The notes under the pieces are model-generated. The model was not told the DNA's origin. It ran no database searches and saw nothing but the letters and a program-made list of their open reading frames with translations. Shown one piece after another: positions 34,986-44,270 of a DNA stretch of 45,243 nt. Origin of the DNA: Singulisphaera sp. GP187 (GTDB taxonomy: Bacteria > Planctomycetota > UBA1135 > UBA2386); NCBI GenBank assembly GCA_945871815.1, contig CAMBXM010000010.1, positions 1 to 45,243 on the forward strand. Reading direction: 5' to 3'. The position numbers were made by a program, and so were the translations under genes. The number at the start of each line of letters is the position of its first letter. The first letter of the stretch is position 1.

Positions 34986-35752
34986 GCGCTGCCGTTCTCG
35001 AGGGCGACGGGTGCGCCACGGCCGAGCCGCAGCGTAGCAGCGGCACTGCCCTGGTTCTCGGCGATCTCCACCAGATCCCAAGAGTCCACGATCGCCACGA
35101 GCGAACCCGGAGGAACGTCAGAACAGTGGCCACGCACCGGAACCGAACGACCACCGATCACGAGGTTGCGCAGGGTCGGAATCACTTGCGCCCGAACGTT
35201 GGTGACCAGATTGCCATGGCCGTCGACGTAGATCACGCGCGGCGGACCTCCCAACAGGGGCGGCAGGCGGACCGGGTCCGCGCACTGGGGGCCGAGCGCG
35301 GCGTAGCCGAACCGACCGCCAGCAAGACCACCGCAAAGCGGCGCATAGGCATCGCGACCAAGGTAGCTGCGCGCGTGCGCACCGAGCCCGAGTCGCTCGA
35401 AGTCGACGTGTCGGATCTCGAACTCCACGCCGGTCATCACTTCCCCCAGCACTCCGTTGTCGGGCCCGATCCAGTAACAGTCGTGCGCCACCACGGCTAA
35501 CGTTCGCCGCGTCTTGGCCGAACTGGGATCGACCACCGCGACAAACGTCGTGCCGGTCGGGAAGCGACCGATGGCGGCACCGAGGAAGAAGGCGGCGAGC
35601 GCGACGTCGCGAGCTTCGACGTCGTGCGCGAGATCCAGCATCACGGCCTTCGGGTGCGCCCGCAGCAGCATGCCCTTCCACAACCCGACGTAGGGGTCAC
35701 GACTACCGAAGTCAGTCAACAGGGCGACGATGCCAGACGGGCGCGGCAGCAT
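34982..35752 (-). CDS. SAM hydroxide adenosyltransferase (DUF62)
   Basis: 256 residues from the ATG at 35752; a GTG 14 codons upstream is possible but less likely. The DUF62 family hydrolyses S-adenosylmethionine to adenosine and methionine, and related chlorinases use halides. Visible motifs are IVALLTDFGSRDPYVG (~8-23, Asp14), AVMLDLAHDV, GTTFVAVVDP and WIGPDNGVLG, matching the family in order. Arginase begins inside its stop, so the two are cotranslated. A link through SAM and ornithine is discussed as a finding. Confidence 0.92.
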   Translation of the reverse strand: MLPRPSGIVALLTDFGSRDPYVGLWKGMLLRAHPKAVMLDLAHDVEARDVALAAFFLGAAIGRFPTGTTFVAVVDPSSAKTRRTLAVVAHDCYWIGPDNGVLGEVMTGVEFEIRHVDFERLGLGAHARSYLGRDAYAPLCGGLAGGRFGYAALGPQCADPVRLPPLLGGPPRVIYVDGHGNLVTNVRAQVIPTLRNLVIGGRSVPVRGHCSDVPPGSLVAIVDSWDLVEIAENQGSAAATLRLGRGAPVALENGSA

Positions 35753-35847
35753 GCGGGACAAAGGGAACAGCACGAGTCGCCTGTCTGCAAGCACGGGCTT
35801 TGGTCGCGGTCGTTGCGGTTGGCAGATGCTGGGGCGACCATCCCCGC

Positions 35848-37557
35848 ATGTTCTGTGCGCATGGCCTCCCTCTCGCCTGCTTCCTCACGCTCACCGCAGT
35901 CGCGCGGTCGCAGGCCGGGACGACAGCAGACCCTGCCGCGTTCGTCACCGCCTACTTCGCCGATTTGCAGGATCTACACCGCCGCTACGACATCCCGTTA
36001 TCGCGCGAGTCGAGCGCCCGAGAACGCAGCTACCTCGAGGGCCGCCAGCGGGAGTTCGGCTCGAAGCCCGTGACCGGCCTCGCCCGCGATGCCGAGATCG
36101 ACCTGTGGCTGTTGCGCGCCGATGTCGCGCATCGCTTGGCAAAAATCGACCGCGCAGAGGCTCTGCGCGCGCAGCTCGCGCCGCTCCTTGCGCACACCGG
36201 GCCCTTGGTCTTGGCGTGCGAAGCGCATCGCCGCATGGAACCCGCAAAGGCAGAGGCGGCGGCAGCAATGCTTGATGCTGCCGTCAAGGCGATTGGCGCG
36301 GCACAGCACAACCTCGAAGCCGCCGCGTTCGATGGCTTCACGCCGCCCTTGGCGCAGACTGCGATCGAGGATCTAGAAGCGCTGCACCGTTCGCTCGCGA
36401 CCTGGCACGAGTTCCGCGCCGGCTATGACCCGATCTTCTCGTGGTGGACCAGCACACCCTGGCAGCGCTACGTAGAGGCTCAGTCGCACTACTGCGCGGC
36501 GATCCGCACGCGACTGATCGACGGTGCGGCAGGCGACGCCTCCCTGGTCGGCGATCCGCTCGGCGAAACCGCGTTGCTTGCCGACTTGCGCCACGAGTTG
36601 ATCCCCTATTCGCCGGCAGAGCTGATCGCTATCGCCGAGCGCGAGTTCGTGTTCTGCGAGCGCGAGGCAACGAAGGCGAGTGAAGCGCTCGGCTTCCGCG
36701 GCGATTGGGGCAAGGCACTCGCACATGTGAAGCGGCAGCACCGCGACCCTGGCGCGCAACCCGAGCTGATCCGCGAACTCGCCCGCGAAGCGATTGCGTT
36801 CCTCGACGCGCGCGACCTGGTGACGATTCCGGATCTGGCGCGCGAGTGCTGGCGCATGTCGATGATGTCGCCTGCGGCGCAGCTCGTGAACCCGTTCTTT
36901 CTCGGCGGCGAGACCATTCAGGTCTCGTTTCCGACCAACACGATGGAGCACGACCAGAAGCTGCAGAGTTTGCGCAGCAACAACGAGCACTTCTGCCGGG
37001 CAACCGTGCATCACGAGCTGATCCCCGGGCACTGGCTCCAGCACTACATGCAGGCGCGCCATCGCACCTACCGCGCCCCGTTCGAAACGCCGTTCTGGAT
37101 CGAAGGTTGGGCCCTCTACTGGGAGATGCGGCTCTACGACCTGGGTTTCGCCAAGTCGGAGGAGGACCGCATCGGCATGCTCTATTGGCGCAAGCACCGC
37201 TGCGCGCGCATCGTGTTCTCCCTCAACTACCACCTCGGACTCTGGACCGCAGAGCAGTGCGTGGACTACCTCATCGAACGCGTCGGCCATGAACGCGCCG
37301 CCGCCGTGGCCGAGGTCCGGCGCTCGGTCCAAGGCGGTTACTCGCCGCTCTACCAGGCCGCCTACATGCTGGGCGGCTTGCAACTGCGCGCGCTGCACCT
37401 CGAACTCGTCGGCTCTGGCACCATGAGCGAACGGGCCTTCCACGACGCCGTGCTGCAGCAGAATGCGATTCCGATTGCACTGGTCCGCGCCGCCCTCCAA
37501 CCGGGCGCTCCAACCGCGGCATCGATCACGGCCTGGCGATTCGCCGACGCGAAGTAG
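35848..37557 (+). CDS. DUF885-family exported putative metalloprotease
   Basis: 569 residues from the ATG at 35848. A hydrophobic start (LPLACFLTLTAVARSQAG) suggests a signal peptide. The conserved family signature HHELIPGHWLQHYM begins at residue 388, with the HE..PGH arrangement of a probable metal site, followed by FWIEGWALYWEMRLYDLGF (~408-426), which supplies a candidate acidic ligand. DUF885 members are thought to be zinc peptidases. It is divergent from the SAM hydrolase across 95 bases. Substrate unknown. Confidence 0.9.
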   Translation: MFCAHGLPLACFLTLTAVARSQAGTTADPAAFVTAYFADLQDLHRRYDIPLSRESSARERSYLEGRQREFGSKPVTGLARDAEIDLWLLRADVAHRLAKIDRAEALRAQLAPLLAHTGPLVLACEAHRRMEPAKAEAAAAMLDAAVKAIGAAQHNLEAAAFDGFTPPLAQTAIEDLEALHRSLATWHEFRAGYDPIFSWWTSTPWQRYVEAQSHYCAAIRTRLIDGAAGDASLVGDPLGETALLADLRHELIPYSPAELIAIAEREFVFCEREATKASEALGFRGDWGKALAHVKRQHRDPGAQPELIRELAREAIAFLDARDLVTIPDLARECWRMSMMSPAAQLVNPFFLGGETIQVSFPTNTMEHDQKLQSLRSNNEHFCRATVHHELIPGHWLQHYMQARHRTYRAPFETPFWIEGWALYWEMRLYDLGFAKSEEDRIGMLYWRKHRCARIVFSLNYHLGLWTAEQCVDYLIERVGHERAAAVAEVRRSVQGGYSPLYQAAYMLGGLQLRALHLELVGSGTMSERAFHDAVLQQNAIPIALVRAALQPGAPTAASITAWRFADAK

Positions 37558-37593
37558 CGGCACGGGTCGCTGAGCGGCATCGTCCTCGCCCCC

Positions 37594-38847
37594 ATGATCT
37601 CGGCGCTGCGTAGGTTCTTGCGGTCCACATACGGCGGCCTACCGGCCGTGACGTGGTTGATCTGCATCGCCGCGTTCGTCAATCGCGCCGGCTCGATGGT
37701 GCTGCCATTCTTGAGTCTCTATCTGCTGCGGCGGTTTGGGCTCGACGTCGAGAAAGCGGGCTTCCTGGTGTCGCTCTACGGCGTCGGCTCGGTGCTCGGC
37801 AACCTCATCGGCGGCAAGTTGACGGACGTGCTCGGCCCCGTTCGCGTGCAGCTGGTCACGCTGTCGGCTGCGGCCCTGTGGATGTGGACCATGACGCAGT
37901 TCACCGAACTCTGGATGCTCGGCCCGGGCATCTTTGTGCTCGGTCTGCTCAACGACTCGTTTCGCCCAGGCAACATGGCGGCGATCCTCGCCAGCGTCCC
38001 GCCGAGTCTCGGGCCTTTGGCACTGACCCTGAACCGCGTGTTCGTCAATGCCGGCTGGGCGATTGGTCCCACCATCGGCGGCCACCTCGCCAAGGTGGAT
38101 TATCAATGGCTGTTCGTCGCCGACGGCGCCACCTGCGCGCTGGCGATGTTGGTGCTGTGGTGGAAAGTGCCGACCGACCTAGGTGACGTGCAGCGCAAGG
38201 AGCACAGACAGAGCGTCGTTGCAGCCAGCGACGAAGGGCGGACTCTGGCCAGCGATCGGTCCCCGTGGCGCGATGGCAAGTTCCTGTTCTTGCTCGCGGC
38301 CAACGTGGTCACGTTGCTGGCCTTCATGCAGTACTTCAGCACCGAATCGCGTCACCTAGAAGCCACCTTCGCATGCGACGAGGAGGACATCGGCAACCTG
38401 CTGGCGATCAACCCCCTGCTGATCGTGCTGGTGGAGATGCCGCTGCTGCGTTCCCTGCGCGGCCGGGCGCCACTGCCCTTCGTGGCGCTCGGCACCCTGT
38501 TGATCGGCTGTTCCTTCCCACTGCTGGTGCCAACCGCGTGGGGCATGTCCGGAGTCATCGCCCAGATGGTGCTGTTGACGATCGGCGAGATGTTCTCGTT
38601 CTCACCTCTTGGCGGCTTCATCAGCGACCGCGCGGCGTCGGGGCGCCGCGGCCAATACCTCGGCCTGCACGGCGCCGCGTTCTCGTTTGCGTTCGTGCTG
38701 GCGCCGACGCTTGGCGGCATGGTCTACAAGCACTTGGGCGCTGACATGCTGTGGTATGGCTGCTTCTGCCTCGCGACGTTGGCAACTCTCGGCTACCTCG
38801 CGCTGCATCGCGTCTACCGGCGCGCCGACCTGTTGGCGCGTGAGTGA
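37594..38847 (+). CDS. MFS transporter
   Basis: 417 residues with about twelve membrane helices and the loop pattern of the major facilitator superfamily, including GNLIGGKLTDVLGPVRV (~69-85, between helices 2 and 3; motif A of type G-x-L-x-D-x-x-G). A long cytoplasmic loop falls between the halves near 195-225. Substrate is not predictable. It starts 36 bases after the DUF885 gene and converges on the dienelactone hydrolase. Confidence 0.9.
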   Translation: MISALRRFLRSTYGGLPAVTWLICIAAFVNRAGSMVLPFLSLYLLRRFGLDVEKAGFLVSLYGVGSVLGNLIGGKLTDVLGPVRVQLVTLSAAALWMWTMTQFTELWMLGPGIFVLGLLNDSFRPGNMAAILASVPPSLGPLALTLNRVFVNAGWAIGPTIGGHLAKVDYQWLFVADGATCALAMLVLWWKVPTDLGDVQRKEHRQSVVAASDEGRTLASDRSPWRDGKFLFLLAANVVTLLAFMQYFSTESRHLEATFACDEEDIGNLLAINPLLIVLVEMPLLRSLRGRAPLPFVALGTLLIGCSFPLLVPTAWGMSGVIAQMVLLTIGEMFSFSPLGGFISDRAASGRRGQYLGLHGAAFSFAFVLAPTLGGMVYKHLGADMLWYGCFCLATLATLGYLALHRVYRRADLLARE

Positions 38848-38870
38848 GCCCGTCGAGCGCGGGACTCACT
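38843..38870. terminator. Bidirectional hairpin spanning both stop codons
   Basis: AGTGAGCCCG pairs with CGGG-A-CTCACT (one bulged A) around a 7-base loop, giving a 10-bp stem that covers both the MFS stop and the opposing hydrolase stop. No T-tract, but position and stem quality make it the best terminator candidate in the window. Confidence 0.5.
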
Positions 38871-39675
38871 TCCAGACGTCGGCGAACAAGGCCTGCATCG
38901 ACGCCCACGACTTGCGGTCCGCGGCCTCGTCGTAGGCCAGCGGCAGGTTGAACTTCTTGCCGTTCGCGGTTGCGTCCGGGCTCGTGAACCCGTGCACCGC
39001 ACCGGGGTAGGACTCAAAGCGCCACGTGGCCCCTGCAGCGTCCATTTCGGCCTCGAACGCCGCGATCTCGGCTGTCGACACGAACGAATCCGCGGCACCG
39101 TTGCAGACCAGCAGACGCGCCTTGATCGCCCCCTTCGCAGCCGGCGTCTTGGTCGCGAGGCTGCCGTGGAAGCTGACGACGGCATCGAGATCCATGCCCG
39201 CGCGCGCCATGCCGAGCACCACGGCACCGCCAAAGCAGTAACCGATCGCAGCGACGCGGTCGCGGTCGACGGTTTCGTGGTCTTGCAGCACGTTCTTCGC
39301 CGCGGTGAAGCGCTCGGTGCCCACCTGCATGTTGGCCAGCACCTCGTTCATGAACTTGGCCGCATCCTGCGGATGCGATGCGCTCTTGCCGTCGCCATAC
39401 ATGTCGAGCGCCAGCGCGGTGTAGCCGAGTTCGGCCAGCATGCGGGCGCGGCGGCGGACGTAGTCGTTGTGGCCCCACCATTCGTGCACGACCAGCACCC
39501 CGGGCCGCTTGCCGGTGAGTTTGGCATCCCAGGCCAGAAAGCCGGTGCAGGTGGCGCCACCGGCGATGTAGGTCACCTGCTCGGTGCGGATGTCGTGCTC
39601 GGACGCCGGCGCAGCGGCGCAGCTACCGAGACAAAGGCCGAGGAACAGGGAGAAGACGACAAGGGTCAGGTGCAT
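38866..39675 (-). CDS. Dienelactone-hydrolase-family lipoprotein
   Basis: 269 residues. A signal with LGSC (Cys19) suggests a lipoprotein. The DLH fold is clear: VLVVHEWWGHNDYV (~60-73), the nucleophile elbow GYCFGG with Cys147, Asp196 in ADSFV and His228 in GAVHGF. This Cys-Asp-His triad is the classic dienelactone hydrolase set. An extracytoplasmic location makes a general esterase role more likely than a dienelactone one. It is downstream of dnaE2 on the same strand with an 82-base gap. Confidence 0.93.
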   Translation of the reverse strand: MHLTLVVFSLFLGLCLGSCAAAPASEHDIRTEQVTYIAGGATCTGFLAWDAKLTGKRPGVLVVHEWWGHNDYVRRRARMLAELGYTALALDMYGDGKSASHPQDAAKFMNEVLANMQVGTERFTAAKNVLQDHETVDRDRVAAIGYCFGGAVVLGMARAGMDLDAVVSFHGSLATKTPAAKGAIKARLLVCNGAADSFVSTAEIAAFEAEMDAAGATWRFESYPGAVHGFTSPDATANGKKFNLPLAYDEAADRKSWASMQALFADVWK

Positions 39676-39688
39676 GAGTCGGAAGTCG

Positions 39689-39705
39689 GCGGCCGGACGG
39701 GCCGC
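39689..39705. terminator. Short hairpin between dnaE2 and the hydrolase gene
   Basis: GCGGCC and GGCCGC form an exact 6-bp stem with a 5-base loop in the 82-base gap after the dnaE2 stop. No T-tract follows on the minus strand. A weak terminator candidate. Confidence 0.25.
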
Positions 39706-39757
39706 ATCGCCAATCGTTCATCATGAAGGCAGAAGCGCCCCGTGCAAGTCTGCGCGC

Positions 39758-42700
39758 TCACGCGCCTTTGGACCTCGTCACTGCGATCACGCGCAACCCG
39801 GTGCCGCCAAGGCGCTCCTCGACCACGCCGCGCACGACATACGGCCCGCGACCATCGAAGGTCGCACCACACTGCGCGTAGACCTTGGGGAACATCGTTG
39901 CTTCGACCAGGCCGCTACCGTCTTCGATGGTCGCAAAGGCCATCGACTCGCCGTGCTCCGTGCGATGCGCGCGCCACGCGACCAGCCAACCGCGAATGCA
40001 GATCGTGTCGCCGACGCACTCGTCGACGCGGCCACACGGCACAAGGTCCTGGCGCAACCCATCGCGGTCCTGCCACAACACGTCGACCGGATGCGCCATC
40101 AACGCGTAGCCGAGCAGGGCGAGTTCGTGCCGCGTCCGCTCGGCAACATCAAACTCGGGCAGCGACGGGTAGGCCACGGGCGCTGCGGCAAGGACATCGG
40201 GCCACAGCGCCCCGCTGCGGCGCGCAACGGTGGCATCGCCGCCTTCGTGTGTCGCCAGCAACTCGGCCCGCGCGCGCGGACTCGCCGCCACCTGCAATCG
40301 CCACAAGAGTTCGCGGCGCGGCAAGCCGAACACGTCGCAGGCGCCGACGCGGATCAGGTTCTCGGCCTCGTCGCGCTGCGGCTCGACGCGCCGAAGGAAG
40401 TCGTCGAAGGATCGGAACGGCCCACCGGCGCGCCGCGCCGCCGCGATCTGCTGGCGCGTGCCCTGCGTCATCCCGCGCACCTGCGACCAGCCGACGCGAA
40501 TCGTGTCGGCAAAGACCAAGGCAAAGCGATCGTCACCGTGCTGCACGCACGGCGGCAGCATCCGGCCACCAAGCCGTTTGCACTCCTCGACGTAGACACC
40601 GGTGTCGAAGTAGCCGGCCTCGTTGTCGAGCACCGCGCACAGGAACGCGACCGGCCAGTGCGCCTTCAGGTAGACGCAGCGATAGGCGAGCCGGCCGTAG
40701 GTCACGGCGTGCGCCTTGCAGAACGAGTAGGCCGAGAACCGCGCCATCTCGGCCCAGATGCGTTCGACGGCCGCGCGCGGCAGGCCGCGCCGCAGACCGG
40801 CGACGACGAAGCTCTCGAGTTCGCTGCCGCTGCCGCCGCCCTTGCTGCACAACCGCCGCCGCAGCATGTCGCCTTGCTCGGCATCGAGACCCGCGACCGC
40901 CATCGCCGCGCGGATCACGTCCTCTTGGTAGAGCATGACGCCTAGCGTGTCGGCGAAGACCTCGGCGAGCAGCGGATGCGCGGCGGTGACCGCTTCTTCG
41001 CCGCGCGCGCGCCGCAAGAATGCGTCCTTCATGCCGGCGGCCGCAGGCCCCGGGCGCACCAGCGCGATCGCTTGGATCACGCGATCCATGTCGGGCGCCT
41101 GCAGCTGCCGCAGCAGCGTGCGCATCGCCGGCGACTCGACCTGGAAGCATCCGAGCGTGCGCCCTTGCTGCAGCAGTGCCACGGTCTCGGCGTCGTCCTC
41201 GGCGACGCCAACGGCACTCGGCACCGCGATGCCGAGCTGCGCGAGCGAACGTTCGCAGTCGGCGACGATGGTCAACGCGCGGTTGCCGAGCAGGTCGATC
41301 TTGACCAGCCCGAGCGCCTCGACGAAGCGCTTGTCGTACTGCGTGACGACGACGCCCTTCGGCGCGCGTTCGAGTGGCGCGTAGCGAGCGACCGGTCCTG
41401 GCGTCACGACGATGCCACCCGGGTGCACTCCGAGATGGCGCGGTGCGTGCAACAGGCTCTCGGCGGCGGCGACGATCTGACGTTCGCGTTCGGGCGGCAG
41501 CACGCGCTCGCGGTAGAAGCCCTTGCTGTCGGCGACCATCGCCGCCATCGACGTCTCCGGCCGCGCGTGCCACGGCAACAGCTTGCTGCGGCGCGCGGCT
41601 TCGGCGGGCGCAACCCCCATGGCCTTCGCCGCCTCGCCGTAGGCCGCGCGCGGACCGCAGGTGTTGTAGGTCGCGATCATCGCCACCCGCTCCTGGCCGA
41701 AGTGCGCGAACACCGCCGCGAGCAGTTCGTCGCGACGGCGCCAACAGAAGTCGAGATCGATGTCGGGAAGGTCGCGCCGACCCGGATTGAGGAAGCGTTC
41801 GAACAACAGGCCGTAGCGCAGCGGATCGGCCTCGGTCAGACCGAGCGCGTAGGCGACGAGGCTGTCGGCCGCCGAACCGCGCCCAAGGCACGGGATGCCG
41901 CGTTCGGCCGCCAGTTCGGCGATCTCGTGCACGACCAGGAAGTAGGGCGCAAACCCCATCTGCTCGATGACCAGGAGCTCGCGCGCGAGTCGCGCATGCG
42001 CCGCCGAAGTGGCGTCCTCGTCGGCGCTCCGCCCGGCCAATCGCTGCTGCAGCCCGGCCGTCGCCAACGCCCGCAGGTACGCGATCTCCGAACCGCTGCC
42101 GTGGACGCGATAGGCCTCGGGCACCTGATAGGTCGGAAAGATCGGCGCCGCCTGCGCCGGGAACGACAGCGTGCACGACGCGAGCACGCGCTCGGCCACG
42201 GCGATCGCCGCCGGCAAATCGTCGTGGCCGCTGCTGGCCGCACCGCGCGGCGGCACGTGCATCCACGGCCTCGCGGTGCACAGGCCCGGCAGACCGTCGC
42301 CATCCTGCTGCCGCAGCGTGCGATTCCACTTCACCGCCAAGAACAAGAGATGCTCGGTGTGATCGGCTTCGTCGGCGAACCAGACGTCGCGCACGGCGCA
42401 GACCTCGAGGTCGAGTTCATGCGCAGCGGCGAGCAACGCGCTGCGCGCCGGCTGTGGTCCTGGATCCGGCGCTTTGCGGCCGCGAGCGAGGGCCGTTGGG
42501 TCCGGACTCACTGCGTCGATCGGACCGGCATGCCCGTTCGGTGCTGCATGCCCGTGCGGTCCGATCGGCACCAGCAACTGGTCGCGCGGCACGCGCACCG
42601 CGAGCTGCGGCAACAACGCGAGGTCGCGGCACAGAAACCACAGGCCGGCCGCCAACCGCGCCGCCGCGCGCGGCAGATCGAAGTCTAGGTCAAGGTTGCG

Positions 42701-42973
42701 TTCGCTGAGCAACTGGCACAACGACGCGTAGCCCTCTGCATCGCGCGCCAATGCGAACACGCGGCGATCGCCGTGCACCAGTTCACAACCGAACACCGGA
42801 CGCAGCGACAAGCGCGCGGCCTGCTGCGCGAACGGCCACAACCCGCAGAGGCTGTTGCCGTCGACCAGGGCGAGATGATCGTGCCCGGCGCGCACGGCGG
42901 CCTCGGCCAGGGTCTCGGCCGAGGCCGGACCGGTCAGCAGTGAATAGTGGGTTCGCGCCAGCAGCAAGGTCAT
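39758..42973 (-). CDS. dnaE2: Error-prone DNA polymerase III alpha (DnaE2/ImuC)
   Basis: 1071 residues, the usual DnaE2 length. N-terminal PHP domain (~1-210), then the polymerase palm with DIDLDF (404-409; Asp404 and Asp406 as catalytic acids), fingers, and the C-terminal OB fold (IRGWLVAWRAHRTE to the end), which closes the protein as in DnaE2. The PHP metal motifs look degenerate: the usual HxH at the first strand reads LLLARTHYSLL and the usual TDHDG reads LVDGNSL. It carries out mutagenic translesion synthesis in cassettes with ImuB-type proteins. It starts 10 bases after the Y-family polymerase gene, so both form one operon. Confidence 0.9.
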   Translation of the reverse strand: MTLLLARTHYSLLTGPASAETLAEAAVRAGHDHLALVDGNSLCGLWPFAQQAARLSLRPVFGCELVHGDRRVFALARDAEGYASLCQLLSERNLDLDFDLPRAAARLAAGLWFLCRDLALLPQLAVRVPRDQLLVPIGPHGHAAPNGHAGPIDAVSPDPTALARGRKAPDPGPQPARSALLAAAHELDLEVCAVRDVWFADEADHTEHLLFLAVKWNRTLRQQDGDGLPGLCTARPWMHVPPRGAASSGHDDLPAAIAVAERVLASCTLSFPAQAAPIFPTYQVPEAYRVHGSGSEIAYLRALATAGLQQRLAGRSADEDATSAAHARLARELLVIEQMGFAPYFLVVHEIAELAAERGIPCLGRGSAADSLVAYALGLTEADPLRYGLLFERFLNPGRRDLPDIDLDFCWRRRDELLAAVFAHFGQERVAMIATYNTCGPRAAYGEAAKAMGVAPAEAARRSKLLPWHARPETSMAAMVADSKGFYRERVLPPERERQIVAAAESLLHAPRHLGVHPGGIVVTPGPVARYAPLERAPKGVVVTQYDKRFVEALGLVKIDLLGNRALTIVADCERSLAQLGIAVPSAVGVAEDDAETVALLQQGRTLGCFQVESPAMRTLLRQLQAPDMDRVIQAIALVRPGPAAAGMKDAFLRRARGEEAVTAAHPLLAEVFADTLGVMLYQEDVIRAAMAVAGLDAEQGDMLRRRLCSKGGGSGSELESFVVAGLRRGLPRAAVERIWAEMARFSAYSFCKAHAVTYGRLAYRCVYLKAHWPVAFLCAVLDNEAGYFDTGVYVEECKRLGGRMLPPCVQHGDDRFALVFADTIRVGWSQVRGMTQGTRQQIAAARRAGGPFRSFDDFLRRVEPQRDEAENLIRVGACDVFGLPRRELLWRLQVAASPRARAELLATHEGGDATVARRSGALWPDVLAAAPVAYPSLPEFDVAERTRHELALLGYALMAHPVDVLWQDRDGLRQDLVPCGRVDECVGDTICIRGWLVAWRAHRTEHGESMAFATIEDGSGLVEATMFPKVYAQCGATFDGRGPYVVRGVVEERLGGTGLRVIAVTRSKGA

Positions 42974-42983
42974 GAGCGCGACC

Positions 42984-44240
42984 TCACTTGGTCAACGACG
43001 GGGTGCGCAGTCGGAACCCGTGCGGGCCGTGCGGCACGTGACCGAGCAGCGCCGCCGACTCGCCGAGCAGCAGCGCGCCGAAGCCGTGGCGCGCGCGCAC
43101 GGCGTCGACCGCATGGAACAACTTGCCGCGCGCGCGTTCGCGCTGGTCGAACAAGCCGGCCTGCACGGCGGTGCGCGGCACCAGGTTCTGCAACGTGACG
43201 CCGACGAGGCGAACGAGCACGCGGCGCTGCAGCAGTTCGTCGAGCAGGAGCCGCGCGCGCTGCGCCAGTTCGTCGGTGCGATCGCTCGGCGGTTCGTACG
43301 TGCGGCGCGTCTCGCCGGTGTGGCCATCGCTGTGGCCAATGCGCACCGCGATCGTGCGGCACAACCGCTGCGACCGACGCAACTCCGCGGCGGCGCGGTC
43401 GACGAGATAGCTCGCCATCGCGCGCACGAGGTCGTGTTGCTGCAAGGCGTCGTCGCCGACCACTTCCAACGAGGTCTCGCGGCTGATGCTCTGCAGCGCC
43501 GGCGTGTCGCGAACGGGCGCGTCGTCCTGACCGCGGCAGCGCCAGTAGATGTCTTCGCCGCGCGCGCCGAACGTCCGCCGCAAGAGCTCGCGATCGACCA
43601 CCCACAGTTCGCGCACGGTGGCGATGCCGAAGGTCGCGAGCTGCTCGGCGGTCTTCGGCCCGATGCCGGGAACATCGCGCACGGCGAAGTCGGCGAGGAA
43701 GTCCTGTTCGTGCCCGGTCGGCACTTCGCAGATGCCGCCGGGCTTGGCGCGCGTGGTCGCCAACCGCGCGACCGTGCGCGTGCTGCCGAGGCCCTGCGCC
43801 ACCGACAACCCGGTCGCGTCGCGCACCGCCGCGCGCAGGTCCTCGCACAAGGGGCGCAACGACTGCTCGGCCTCGTTGACGGTGGCATCGGCCAGCGCCT
43901 GGGTGACGCGCAACGGCACGCCGGTCAGGTCGGCGTAGAAGTCGTCGAGCGAACAGATCTCGACGACCGGGGCGAAGGTGCGCAGCACCTCGGCGACCCG
44001 CTGGCGGTAGCGTTCGGCGAGCCGGGCGTCGCCAGCGCGCACGACCAAGGAAGGACACCGCCGCAGCGCCTCGTGGAGCGGCATCGCCGTGGTCACACCC
44101 TGGGCCTTGGCCTCGTACGACCGCGATGCCACGACGCCGGTGCCGACCGCGACCGGGCGCCCGCGCAGGCTGGGGTCGCGCAGTTGCTCGACCGAGGCCA
44201 GGAAGGCGTCGATGTCGAGGTGCAGGATGCGGCGGTCCAT
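42984..44240 (-). CDS. dinB: Y-family DNA polymerase (DinB-like)
   Basis: 418 residues from the ATG at 44240; the longer upstream frame has no homology. Palm motifs are LDIDAF with Asp9 and Asp11, and ICSLDDFYADL with Asp99. The position normally occupied by Glu is Asp100, and the steric-gate position (Phe in E. coli Pol IV) reads Leu14. A helix-hairpin-helix (DVPGIGPKTAEQLATFG) and little-finger domain follow, and QAGLFD near the end could bind the sliding clamp. The intact acidic residues argue against an inactive ImuB. It is the first gene of an operon with dnaE2. Confidence 0.85.
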   Translation of the reverse strand: MDRRILHLDIDAFLASVEQLRDPSLRGRPVAVGTGVVASRSYEAKAQGVTTAMPLHEALRRCPSLVVRAGDARLAERYRQRVAEVLRTFAPVVEICSLDDFYADLTGVPLRVTQALADATVNEAEQSLRPLCEDLRAAVRDATGLSVAQGLGSTRTVARLATTRAKPGGICEVPTGHEQDFLADFAVRDVPGIGPKTAEQLATFGIATVRELWVVDRELLRRTFGARGEDIYWRCRGQDDAPVRDTPALQSISRETSLEVVGDDALQQHDLVRAMASYLVDRAAAELRRSQRLCRTIAVRIGHSDGHTGETRRTYEPPSDRTDELAQRARLLLDELLQRRVLVRLVGVTLQNLVPRTAVQAGLFDQRERARGKLFHAVDAVRARHGFGALLLGESAALLGHVPHGPHGFRLRTPSLTK

Positions 44241-44255
44241 GTCGGTTCGAATACC

Positions 44256-44270
44256 TAACGGATACCGAAC
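44256..44270 (-). promoter_or_regulatory. Possible SOS-type operator before the polymerase operon
   Basis: On the minus strand GTTC-N7-GTTA ends 16 bases before the ATG at 44240. The alphaproteobacterial LexA box is GTTC-N7-GTTC, one base different. GGTATCC and GGTATTC repeats overlap it. LexA binding in this organism is not known, so this is only a candidate. Confidence 0.2.

Noticed and set aside
40976-44258. Long plus-strand open frames opposite dnaE2 and the Y-family polymerase gene
   Set aside because: Antisense to two well-conserved polymerases; no homology and typical shadow composition.
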